DNA from: Streptomyces sp. CB02366
GTDB lineage: Bacteria > Actinomycetota > Actinomycetes > Streptomycetales > Streptomycetaceae
Assembly: GCF_001905905.1 (NCBI RefSeq)
Contig: NZ_LIVT01000002.1
Span: 372,001-436,000, forward strand
Length of the DNA stretch: 64,000 bases
Reading direction: 5' to 3'
This document shows positions 33,693 through 42,114 of this stretch, piece by piece. The position numbers and the translations under genes were made by a program. Numbering within the stretch: the first letter of the stretch is position 1; every line of letters starts with the position of its first letter. Under the pieces are notes generated by a model that ran no database searches, was not told where the DNA came from, and saw only the letters and a program-made list of their open reading frames with translations.

Positions 33693-34727
33693 ATGTTCGC
33701 GCGTCGGCGTGGTGTGGTGGGAGCCGTGGTGGTGGCGGTCGTCGCAGGGGTGGCGACCTCTGCGGCGGCGCTACCGGGCGGAGAGAGGGCCGCCGCTCAC
33801 GGCGACTGCCCGGACGTGCGGGCCGGGGTCGAGCGGCTGGAGGGCCGGATCACTCCGAACGCCTGCGCGTTCATGCGGCGCCAGATCGCCTTCGGTGAAA
33901 TGCCGACCGCCGCTCCTCCGGCTGTCGGGGACCTGGACCATCCCCGCGTGAGGGCCTACCTCGACATCTTCGACGAGGACGCCACCCTCTGGGAGGCGGG
34001 CAGCGCCCCGCAGCGCGGCCGCACCGTGATCGGCACCTCGATCACCGGCTCCTTGAGACTGGTACCCGACCTGCGGTACCGGGGCACGGACGTGGTGGCC
34101 GACGGGGCTGCCGTGATGTTCGGCCAGTGGAACGAGGCCACGGTGAAAGGCCGCGAGGTGGCCTACCCCCAGATCGCGCGCAACGTCCTCGGGGACGACG
34201 GCAAGTCCCTCCAGGCCCGCCGCTACTACGACCGCCACGTGCTGTTCCGGGACACGGTCCCGGAGCTGGCGCCCCGGGGGCTGTTCGACGGTGTCGCGGA
34301 CTCCGGCCCGGCTCCCTCCCGGGGCCCGGCGCCCGAGCGCTTCAGGGCCGAGGAGATCCCGGGCCGCCTCGCGGCGTGGAACGGGGAGGACGCGGACACC
34401 CTGCTCGCCCGCCTGGGCGACGCCCGGCTGTCCGGGCCGGGGCTGGACGCTCCGCTGAGGACGGAAGCCGGCAAGCGGGCCTACCTCCAGCGGTTCTTCG
34501 GAACGGCGGACGTCCGCTTCAAGGCCGGTCAGGCCGCCTTCGGCAGGACCACGGCCTACGTGGAGTGGCACGGCACGGCTTCCGGAGCGAAGGGCGAGGA
34601 CATCCCGTTCGGGATCGTGGAGCGCTTCGGCCCGGACGGTGAGTGGGAGCTGACCTTCGACACCCTCCCGCTGGTCGCCGACCGGGGGGAGATCGACGCG
34701 CTCTTCCAGAAGCTGGCCCGGCCCTGA
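33693..34727 (+). CDS. Secreted protein with two SnoaL-like (NTF2-type) domains
   Basis: 344 aa from the ATG at 33693 (MFARRRGVVGAVVVAVVAGV), giving a clean Sec signal ending near AAA-LPG. An upstream ATG at 33636 is less suited to export. Two repeated NTF2-fold units are suggested by VRAYLDIFDEDATLWEAGSAPQ...FGQWNEATVKGREV (about 80-165) and ILARL/LLARLGDARLSGPG...YVEWHGTASGAKGEDIPFGIVERF by pieces (about 230-330). Function unknown; binding or isomerase roles are known in the superfamily. Confidence 0.75.
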   Translation: MFARRRGVVGAVVVAVVAGVATSAAALPGGERAAAHGDCPDVRAGVERLEGRITPNACAFMRRQIAFGEMPTAAPPAVGDLDHPRVRAYLDIFDEDATLWEAGSAPQRGRTVIGTSITGSLRLVPDLRYRGTDVVADGAAVMFGQWNEATVKGREVAYPQIARNVLGDDGKSLQARRYYDRHVLFRDTVPELAPRGLFDGVADSGPAPSRGPAPERFRAEEIPGRLAAWNGEDADTLLARLGDARLSGPGLDAPLRTEAGKRAYLQRFFGTADVRFKAGQAAFGRTTAYVEWHGTASGAKGEDIPFGIVERFGPDGEWELTFDTLPLVADRGEIDALFQKLARP

Positions 34728-34735
34728 GGCCTCTC

Positions 34736-34774
34736 GTCGAGCTGCCGCCGTCGCCCGGCAGGCGGCGGCTCGAC
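34736..34774 (+). terminator. Hairpin after the SnoaL-like gene
   Basis: GTCGAGCTGCCGCC and GGCGGCGGCTCGAC pair with one G-T wobble around an 11-nt loop, 8 bp after the stop codon. Confidence 0.7.
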
Positions 34775-35196
34775 TCCGGGGCGCGGAGGTCTCGGCATCG
34801 GCGGCTCCTGCTGGGGCTGCCCGGCCGGAGCGTTCGGTGAGGTGAGGCCGGCGGTGGTGGTGGCGGGGCCGGCGGCCCGGCCGGTCGGCCGGACGGCGGC
34901 TCGGGTCTCTGTCGCCCGGAACGGTCCGTTGCGGTCTTACAGCCCCCCGTACGCTCTCGCCCTCGTCCCGCACGCGCGGGAGCCCCGTCGAGCAGCAACC
35001 CGAGGGCGCACGGCAGGTGGGAAACGGCCTTTCCTCGAATCCCCCGGCGGGTGGCCGGCATCCGCGGCCGGGGCGCCGCCGCGGGCCGGGGGGCGAAAGA
35101 TGGGGGCGACGCCCCCATGCGCCCGTACCCTCTCCCCCGCCACGATGGACGCGGGCCGCCCGACCGGGGCGACCGGGAACGGGGAGGTGCTGAGCG
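34775..35196. other. Leader region of the lanM gene
   Basis: About 420 bp without a convincing gene; I looked specifically for a Cys-containing precursor on both strands and found none. A short perfect hairpin ATGGGGGC-GAC-GCCCCCAT lies at 35100-35118, and GGGGAGG stands just before the lanM start. Confidence 0.4.
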
Positions 35197-38100
35197 GTGA
35201 CGGAGAAGGACCTGATCGACAGAGGCACAAGCCGTCGCCCCGCCGCCGCGTCCCCCGCGGCCCCGCCCGCCCGGCCCTCTCTCCCCGCCCTCTCCCCCTT
35301 CGCGGACCGGGCCGGAGCACCCTGGTGGCTGCCCGGCCTCGTGGGGGGCCGGTCCTCCGGCGAGCCCGCCTGGGCGGCCTTCACCCGCGAGGCCGTGGCC
35401 GCCGCTCCGCGCGACGTGGTGGTCGCCGCCCGCCCCTACCCCGGCCTGAGCGGTTTCGGACCGATCGTCGCACCGTTCGTCGAGGCGGCGGCCGAGCGGC
35501 TTCGGGCCGCGTTCACGGCCTCCGGTCCCATGAGGGCCGACGCCGTGACGGGCGGCCCCGTGACGACCGGCTCCGTGACGGCCGGGGTGTCGGCGGGCGG
35601 GGCACCGGCACACGGGGCTTCCTCGGACGGGGCGGCTGGGGACGGCGGGCGCGCCACCCCCGGGGCCGCCCGGGGCGGACTTCCCGCGACCGGCTCCGCG
35701 GTGGACGCGTCCTCGCTCGTACTCGCCGACTTCCGGCGGCAGTTGACGCGCCGCCTCTCCCGGATCGCGGCGCGCACGCTCGTCACCGAACTGCACGGGG
35801 CACGACAGCAGGGTCGGTTGAGCGGCGAGGGGCCCGAGGAGCGCTTCCGCGACTTCGTCCGGCTGACCGCCCGCCGCGACGGCCTCGGCCCGCTCGTCAC
35901 CGCCTACCCCGTACTGGCCCGCCTCCTGGCCACGACCTGCCTCAACACCAAGGACGCCTTCGCGGAGATGGCCGCCCGGCTCGCCGCCGACCGCCATCTC
36001 CTCGGTCCGGCAGGGGTGTTCGGAGACCGCGACGGCTCTCCTGACGGCGCACTCGGCACGGACGCCGGGCCCGGGGCGCTCATCGGCGTCGAGGCGGGGG
36101 CGGGCGACAGCCACCGCGGGGGCCGGTCGGTGATGCTGCTGCGGTTCGCCGGGGGCGGCCGGCTGGTCTACAAGCCGCGTCCGCTCGCGGCGCACCGGCA
36201 CTTCAACACCGTGGCCGACTGGTTCGGTTCGCTGGACGGCGCCCCCGACCTGCGGGTGCCGCGCGTGCTGGACCGGGGGGAGTACGGCTGGGCCGAGTTC
36301 GTCGAGGAGCGGCCCTGCGCCACGGCGGCGGAGACCCGGCGGTTCTACTGGCGCCAGGGCGCCCTGCTGGCCCTGCTGCACGCGCTGGACGGTACGGATC
36401 TGCACCACGAGAACCTGATCGCCTGCGGCCCGCACCCGGTCCTGGTCGATGTGGAGACCCTGTTCCACCCGCCGCTGGGGCCCGCGCGCTCCTCCGACCC
36501 GGCCGCCCGCGCCCTGCACGACTCGGTCCACCGGGTGGGCCTGCTGCCGCAGTTGCTGGTCGGGGACACGACCGCGCTCGACATGTCCGCCATCGGCGGG
36601 GGCCGCGCCGCCTCGTCGCCCGTCGCGACCGCCGACTGGGCCGACGCCGGGACCGACCGGATGCGGCTGGTGCGGCGGGCGGGCCGCTTCGCGGAGTCCG
36701 CCAACCGGCCCCGGCGGGGCGGCGTCGCCGCCGACCCGTCCGCGTACACCGACGCGCTGTGCGGCGGCTTCAGCGCCGGGTACACCGCGATCGGCGAGCA
36801 CCGCGACGAACTCCTCGGCGCGGACGGGCTGCTGAGCCTGTTCGCCCGGGACGAGGTGCGGGTCGTCCCCCGGCCGACCTGGACGTACACGACGCTGCTG
36901 GACGAGTCGACCCACCCCGACCTGATGCGGGACGCGGCCGAACGGCACCAGGTGCTGTCGCTGCTGCGCACCCCTCTCCTGGGCGCGCCCGCCCTGCCCG
37001 GCGTGGAGGACGAGGAGATCGCGGAGCTGTGGAGCGGTGACGTACCGGTGTTCGCCACCCGGCCGGGCGGTACGGAACTGTGGAGCGGCACCGGCCGTAC
37101 GGTTTCGCCCCCCGCCGGTTTTGACGGCTCCTCCGGGCTCGCGCGGGTCGAGGCGAAGGTGCGCGCGATGGACACCGTGGACCGGCAGGACCAGGAGCGG
37201 ATCATCCGGGCCGCCATGGTCAGCACCTCGCCCGAGCCCGCGCACCGGGCGGGGGCGGGCAGCCGGAAGCGGAGCGCGGAGCGGGCGCCGGAGCCCGAGC
37301 AGCTGCTGTCCGCCGCACGGTCGGTGGGCGACCAGCTGGTCTCCCTCGCCTACCGGCACGGGAGCCGCACCAACTGGATCGGGCTGGAACTGCTCGGGGA
37401 GCGCTACTGGCGGCTCACGCCGATGGCGGCGGACCTGGCGGCCGGTTACACCGGCCCCGCGCTCTTCCTGGCCCAACTCGCCGCGCTCACGGGCGTGTCC
37501 CGGTACGCGGAGACCGCCCGTGAGGCCCTGGACCCGGTCCCGGGACTGCTGGACGCCCTCCACGGGCGGGACGACGAACTCGGCCCCCTGGGGTCCGGCG
37601 CCTTCGCGGGCCTCGGCGGCATCGCGTACGCGCTGACCGAGGTGGGCACGCTGCTGGGCGACCGGGAGGTGCTGGACCTGGTCGGCCCCGCCGTCCGGCT
37701 GTGCTGTGCGGCGAGCGCGGCGGAGAGCGGGTACGGGGTGCGCGGCGGTGCGGCGGGCGGGCTGGCCTCGATGCTGGCGGTGCATCGCGCGACCGGCCGC
37801 CCGGAGGCCTGGCGGGGCGCCGTGCGGTGCGCCGACCGGCTCGTCGCCGCCCCGCTCCCGGGGACGGGGGGCTTCGCGGAAGGGGCGGCGGGCATCGGCT
37901 GGGCGCTGCTGCGTTTCGCCGGGGCCGGCGGTGAGGCCCGCTTCCGGGCGGCCGGGCTGCGGGCCCTGCGCCGGGCGACCGTTTCGGCGACCGCCGAGCC
38001 GGTCCGGGGGCCCGCCTGGTGCGACGGGGCGGCCGGGGTCGCGCTGGCGATCGCGGACAGCCCGCCCGCCCTCACGGACCCCGCCCTGTCCGGCTGGCTG

Positions 38101-38409
38101 GCGGACCACGCCCACGCGTCGGCGGACCTCGACCCGCTCGCCGACGACAGCCTGTGCCACGGGGAGTCGGGTCTGCTCGAACTCCTCGGCCACCGGGCCG
38201 CGCCCACCGCGCGATCCGCGTGGATGCGCCGGGCCGGGGCGCTGCTGGCCTCGGCGGACCGGACGGGCCCGCAGTGCGGGACGCCCGGCCGCGTACCGCA
38301 CCCGGGGCTGCTCACCGGGCTCTCGGGCATCGGCCACGGGCTGCTGCGGGCCGGGTTCCCCGAACGGATCGGCTCCGCCCTGCTTCTGCGCCCCTCCCGC
38401 GCCCCCTGA
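35197..38409 (+). CDS. lanM: Class II lanthipeptide synthetase LanM
   Basis: Bifunctional RiPP enzyme, 1070 aa. The N-terminal two thirds is the LanM dehydratase (DUF4135): VYKPRPLAAHRHFN, LDGTDLHHENLIACGPHPVLVDVETLFHP near residues 395-425, and RVVPRPTWTYTTLL. It phosphorylates and eliminates Ser/Thr. The C-terminal third (about 690-1070) is a LanC-like cyclase with GFAGLGGIAYAL-type repeats (FAGLGGIAYALTEVG) and the zinc ligands in AWCDGAAG (about 940) and LCHGES (about 986). The GTG at 35197 follows GGGGAGG. The next gene is a 65-aa peptide without Cys, so the natural substrate is uncertain. Confidence 0.93.
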   Translation: MTEKDLIDRGTSRRPAAASPAAPPARPSLPALSPFADRAGAPWWLPGLVGGRSSGEPAWAAFTREAVAAAPRDVVVAARPYPGLSGFGPIVAPFVEAAAERLRAAFTASGPMRADAVTGGPVTTGSVTAGVSAGGAPAHGASSDGAAGDGGRATPGAARGGLPATGSAVDASSLVLADFRRQLTRRLSRIAARTLVTELHGARQQGRLSGEGPEERFRDFVRLTARRDGLGPLVTAYPVLARLLATTCLNTKDAFAEMAARLAADRHLLGPAGVFGDRDGSPDGALGTDAGPGALIGVEAGAGDSHRGGRSVMLLRFAGGGRLVYKPRPLAAHRHFNTVADWFGSLDGAPDLRVPRVLDRGEYGWAEFVEERPCATAAETRRFYWRQGALLALLHALDGTDLHHENLIACGPHPVLVDVETLFHPPLGPARSSDPAARALHDSVHRVGLLPQLLVGDTTALDMSAIGGGRAASSPVATADWADAGTDRMRLVRRAGRFAESANRPRRGGVAADPSAYTDALCGGFSAGYTAIGEHRDELLGADGLLSLFARDEVRVVPRPTWTYTTLLDESTHPDLMRDAAERHQVLSLLRTPLLGAPALPGVEDEEIAELWSGDVPVFATRPGGTELWSGTGRTVSPPAGFDGSSGLARVEAKVRAMDTVDRQDQERIIRAAMVSTSPEPAHRAGAGSRKRSAERAPEPEQLLSAARSVGDQLVSLAYRHGSRTNWIGLELLGERYWRLTPMAADLAAGYTGPALFLAQLAALTGVSRYAETAREALDPVPGLLDALHGRDDELGPLGSGAFAGLGGIAYALTEVGTLLGDREVLDLVGPAVRLCCAASAAESGYGVRGGAAGGLASMLAVHRATGRPEAWRGAVRCADRLVAAPLPGTGGFAEGAAGIGWALLRFAGAGGEARFRAAGLRALRRATVSATAEPVRGPAWCDGAAGVALAIADSPPALTDPALSGWLADHAHASADLDPLADDSLCHGESGLLELLGHRAAPTARSAWMRRAGALLASADRTGPQCGTPGRVPHPGLLTGLSGIGHGLLRAGFPERIGSALLLRPSRAP

Positions 38410-38527
38410 ACCGCGGCCCCGCCCACCGGGGCTCCCGGCGTACGGCGGTTCCGCACGCCGCCGTCCCACCGAAGCAGACCACGCTCCAGCGTCCGACGAC
38501 CACCCACCACCAGAGGATGAGGCAGAG

Positions 38528-38725
38528 ATGAAGCACTTCGGCGAAGCGGCCCTGCAGGCGTCCGGCGAGATCGCGCACGAGGGCTCCCCCGAGCACCCGG
38601 CCGGCCAGATCTCCTTGGGCGCCACCGGGGGCCTCGGTGCGCGCAGCAGACTCCTCAGCGCTTCGGAGGGCGAGAGCGGCTACAGCCACGACCTGCCCTG
38701 GACCACCATGACGGCCCCCTGGTGA
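38528..38725 (+). CDS. Cys-free candidate RiPP precursor peptide
   Basis: A 65-aa reading frame starting MKHFGEAALQASGEIAHEG, preceded by GAGGATGAGGCAGAG, 118 bp after lanM on the same strand. Acidic, Ser/Gly-rich, with a Gly/Ser middle (ISLGATGGLGARSRLLSAS) and an aromatic-rich end (GYSHDLPWTTMTAPW). It has 6 Ser and 4 Thr but no Cys and one Lys, so ordinary lanthionine rings are impossible. Position and size suggest a LanM substrate, but it could be an unrelated small protein. Confidence 0.6.
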   Translation: MKHFGEAALQASGEIAHEGSPEHPAGQISLGATGGLGARSRLLSASEGESGYSHDLPWTTMTAPW

Positions 38726-38792
38726 ACGAATCCGGCCAACTCGACGGTAATTGAGCCGAATCGGCCCGCTGCCCTGGGAGTTGTCGCTCCAG

Positions 38793-38798
38793 TAATCT
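38793..38798 (+). promoter_or_regulatory. -10 element before the LAL regulator
   Basis: TAATCT ends 6 bp before the ATG at 38805, so transcription would start at or next to the start codon (leaderless). No clear -35 and no Shine-Dalgarno are present. Confidence 0.4.
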
Positions 38799-38804
38799 GC
38801 GGCC

Positions 38805-41726
38805 ATGCGAGCCACTTCGCCGGTCATCGTCGGGCGGGACGAGGAGATCGGACTCCTGAGCAGCGCCCTGGACGCCGTGCGACGGCGTTCGGGGCGCGCG
38901 CTGTTCCTCCTCGGGGACGCCGGGATCGGCAAGTCCCGGCTGGTGGGCGAGTGCGCCTACCGGGCCTACGGGCTCGGGATGCCGGTGCTGCGCGGCCGGG
39001 CCACCTCCACCGGTCTCGTCGTCCCCTTCCGCCCGCTGGCCGAGGCGCTGGCGTCCCGGTTCCGGGCGGCCGGCACCCCGACCGATCCCGAGCTGGCGCC
39101 GTACCATCCGGCGCTGGCGAGGCTGGTCCCGGAGTGGCGGCGGGGCGGCGCCCCCGGCTATCCGGAGACGGTCGTGGAGCTGGCCGAGGCGCTGCTGCGG
39201 CTGCTGTCCGTACTGGGCCGGGAGGCGGGCTGCGCGATCCTGCTGGAGGACCTGCACGACTGCGACACGGAGACCATCGCGGTCGTCGAGTACGTCATCG
39301 ACAACCTGGCGGACCTGCCGATCCTGCTCCTGGGCACCCTCCGTCCCGAACCGGGCGCCGCCCTGGACCTCGTACGCTCCGCCGAGCGCCGACAGGTCGC
39401 GGCCGTACGGGAGATGGGACCGCTCCGGGACGCGCAGGTGCGGGCGCTGACCGGCGCGTGCCTGGAGGCGCGACCCGAGGAGATCCCCGAGCCGGTCCAC
39501 CGCAGACTGGCCGAACGCGCCGCGGGCAACCCGTACTTGCTGGAGGTGCTGATCGCGGACCTGCTCGACACCGGCCGGCTCCGGCGGACCGGCGACGGGT
39601 GGGCGGCGGTGGAGCAGGAGGGCGGTCCGGTCCCCTCGGACATCGTGCGCAGCTGGGCCCGCAGGCTGGAGCGGCTGGACGACCCGGTGCGGGACCTCTT
39701 ACTGGCGTCGGCCACGCTGGGCAGCCAGTTCTCGGTGTCCGTGCTCCAGACCGTCACCGGGTTCGAGGACCGGGCCCTGTTCACGCATCTGCGGTCGGCG
39801 GTGGAGGCCGGGGTCATCGCCCCCGACGGCGCGGCCCCCGACCGCTACACCTTCCGGCACTCGCTCACCGCCGAGGCCCTGATCTCCTCGCTCGCCCCGG
39901 CCGAGCGCGCGTCCCTGGCCCGTCGCGCCGCCGAAGCCGTCGAGCACTCCGGGCAGCCACTGGACGAGGACGGGCGGCAGCTCGTCGCCGCGCTGCAACT
40001 GGCGGCCGGCAACCGGGCGGGGGCGGCCCGCCAGTTCGCGGAGGCGGGGAGACGGATGCTCGCTTCGGGGGCGCACGGCTCGGCCGTGGTGCTGCTGGAG
40101 CGGGCGCACCCGCTGGCCGCCGAGACCGATCGGGCCGCCGTCGCCGAGTCGCTGGCGGTCGCCCGCGCCGAGGGCGGCGACCTGGACGGCGCGCTGGCGC
40201 TGGCGGACGCGCTGCCGCCGGTCCTGGCACGTTCCGAGGCCGCCGCCCGGCGCGGCCGGATCCATATCGAGCTGGCCTGGGCGGCGGTCATGGCCGAGCG
40301 CACCGCCGACGCCGCGCGCCAGGCCGGGACCGCCCGCGATCTGCTCGGCCCCTCCCCCCTGCCCGGCCCGCGGGCGGCGCTCGCCGTGGTCGACGGGCAC
40401 CTGGCGCTGCTGCCCGGGCACGGGCGGCCGGACCGAGGCCCGGCGGAGACCGGACGGGCCGTCCAGCGGGCCGCGGAGACCGCCGAGGCCGAAGGGCTGC
40501 CCCAGGTCGCCTGCCAGGGCTGGCAGTTGCTGGCGCTCCTGCGGCGCGAGGAGGGGTTCGACGCCGCCGACGCCGCGCTGGAGCGGATGCTGTCGATCTC
40601 CACCGAACACGCCCTGCCGGTCTGGCGGGTGGAGGCGCTGGTGCGGTTGGGGGCGAACGCCTTCATGCGGACCGGGGACGCCTCCCGCCTGCTGTCCGCG
40701 CGGGCGGCGGCCACCGATCTGGGTGCGCTGCGGCTGACCCGCACGGTCGACGGGCTGCTCGCGATGAACGCGGTGATGTGCGCGCGGTGGGAGGAGGCGC
40801 AGGAGATCATCGACCGTTCGACGGAGGCCAGCGCCCGGGTCGGCGATCTGTCCACCCACCGCTATCTGCTGCTGGCCGGGGCGACGATGGCCGCGCACCG
40901 GGGACGGCGGCGGGAGATGGACCGGGCGCTGGCCGCGTTCCGGCGGGCCGGGGGCGAGCAGTCGCTGCTGGTGCCGCTCCGGTCGGGGCTGTGCCGGGGG
41001 TTCGGGGCGCTCCTGGAGGAGGACCGGGAGCGGGCCGCGGCGAGCCTGGACGAGGCGCTGGCCTGGGAGGCGGACCACCCGAGCTACTACTACCTGAGCG
41101 GGCGGTACGGGCTGCGCCCGCTGCTGCGGGTGCTGGCGGGCGCGGCGGACCGGGCGGAGCTGGAGGAGGCGCGGTCGGCCCCGGGGGGCTGCCTCGCCTG
41201 GAACCGGCAGTTCCTGGAGCTGGCCGACGCGGTGCTGCTGGGCCGGGAGGGCGACGCGGAGGGGGCGGCCCGGCTGATGGCGGCCTTCGACGCGCTCTCC
41301 GCGCCCTTCCCGGTCGCCCGCCATCTGGGCCTGCGGCTGGCGGCGGACCCGGCGCGCGCGGACGGGTGGGGCGAGCCGGTGGCGTGGCTGCGGGTGGCCG
41401 AGGAGTTCTTCTACGGGGCCGGGGTGCAGCCGGTCGCCTCCGCGTGCCGGGCCGCGCTGCGGCAGGCCGGGGCGAGCGTGGGCCAGCACCGGGGCGGCTG
41501 GGACCGGATCCCCTCCCCGCTGCGGACCAACGGGGTGACGCCGCGCGAGTACGAGGTGTTCGTGCTGCTGCCCGAGCGGCCGGGGAACCAGCAGATCGCC
41601 CGGCGGCTGTCCATCTCGCCCCGCACGGTGGAGAAGCACATGGCCAGCCTGCTGAGCAAGACGGGGCGGGCGGACCGGGCGGCGCTGTGCGAGTTCGCCG
41701 CCGAGTGCGCGGTCGAACCGGCCTGA
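38805..41726 (+). CDS. LAL-type (LuxR, large ATP-binding) regulator with TTA codon
   Basis: 973-aa regulator. N-terminal AAA-type ATPase: VGRDEEIGLLSSALD, Walker A LFLLGDAGIGKSRLVGE (about 36-50), Walker B-like CAILLEDLHDCD. A long helical TPR-like middle follows. The C-terminal LuxR HTH (about 905-965) reads GVTPREYEVFVLLPERPG, QQIARRLSISPRTVEKHMASLL. Codon 299 (39699-39701) is TTA, very rare in Streptomyces and read by the bldA tRNA, which would tie this regulator to development. Lies between lanM/peptide and the SARP gene and is inferred to control the RiPP island. Confidence 0.93.
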   Translation: MRATSPVIVGRDEEIGLLSSALDAVRRRSGRALFLLGDAGIGKSRLVGECAYRAYGLGMPVLRGRATSTGLVVPFRPLAEALASRFRAAGTPTDPELAPYHPALARLVPEWRRGGAPGYPETVVELAEALLRLLSVLGREAGCAILLEDLHDCDTETIAVVEYVIDNLADLPILLLGTLRPEPGAALDLVRSAERRQVAAVREMGPLRDAQVRALTGACLEARPEEIPEPVHRRLAERAAGNPYLLEVLIADLLDTGRLRRTGDGWAAVEQEGGPVPSDIVRSWARRLERLDDPVRDLLLASATLGSQFSVSVLQTVTGFEDRALFTHLRSAVEAGVIAPDGAAPDRYTFRHSLTAEALISSLAPAERASLARRAAEAVEHSGQPLDEDGRQLVAALQLAAGNRAGAARQFAEAGRRMLASGAHGSAVVLLERAHPLAAETDRAAVAESLAVARAEGGDLDGALALADALPPVLARSEAAARRGRIHIELAWAAVMAERTADAARQAGTARDLLGPSPLPGPRAALAVVDGHLALLPGHGRPDRGPAETGRAVQRAAETAEAEGLPQVACQGWQLLALLRREEGFDAADAALERMLSISTEHALPVWRVEALVRLGANAFMRTGDASRLLSARAAATDLGALRLTRTVDGLLAMNAVMCARWEEAQEIIDRSTEASARVGDLSTHRYLLLAGATMAAHRGRRREMDRALAAFRRAGGEQSLLVPLRSGLCRGFGALLEEDRERAAASLDEALAWEADHPSYYYLSGRYGLRPLLRVLAGAADRAELEEARSAPGGCLAWNRQFLELADAVLLGREGDAEGAARLMAAFDALSAPFPVARHLGLRLAADPARADGWGEPVAWLRVAEEFFYGAGVQPVASACRAALRQAGASVGQHRGGWDRIPSPLRTNGVTPREYEVFVLLPERPGNQQIARRLSISPRTVEKHMASLLSKTGRADRAALCEFAAECAVEPA

Positions 41727-42114
41727 GCGGCGGCGGGGCCGGACGCGGGGGCGTGCGGGGCCCGAGGACCGTCGGCCGGGCTGGAGAGCGTGCCGCCTCC
41801 GGACGCGGGGCGCCAGAGCCGGAGCGGGGCCCGCAGGCGGCCGGAGCCGAGGGGCGGTGCGGGCGGCCGGTGCGAGCGGCTGGTGCAGGCGGCCGGTCCC
41901 GGGGGCTGACGCGGGGGGCGCAGGGGGCCGCTGCGAGCGGCCGGTGTGTGCGGGGGGGGCGGGTCGGCGGTATGGGGGCGCCGGGCGGTTTCGGTCGGGT
42001 GTGCGGACGGAAAATGCGGGTGGCGCCCCGATGTGCGGGGGCCGGGCCCCACCGCACGATCGGGGCGTGCGTACGGCCCAGACCGCCGCCCGTCCCCCCT
42101 CCGGAGGCCCGCCG
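41727..42114. other. 388-bp gap before the SARP gene
   Basis: G-rich on the plus strand with short GCGGCCGGTG-type repeats (41860-41945, several CGAGCGGC(T/C)GGTG units). No gene recognised; it should hold the SARP promoter, with GGAGG 7 nt before its ATG. Confidence 0.4.

Noticed and set aside
34775..35196. A Cys-containing LanA gene upstream of lanM
   Set aside because: No frame on either strand combines a plausible start, a leader-like N-terminus and a Ser/Thr/Cys-rich end.
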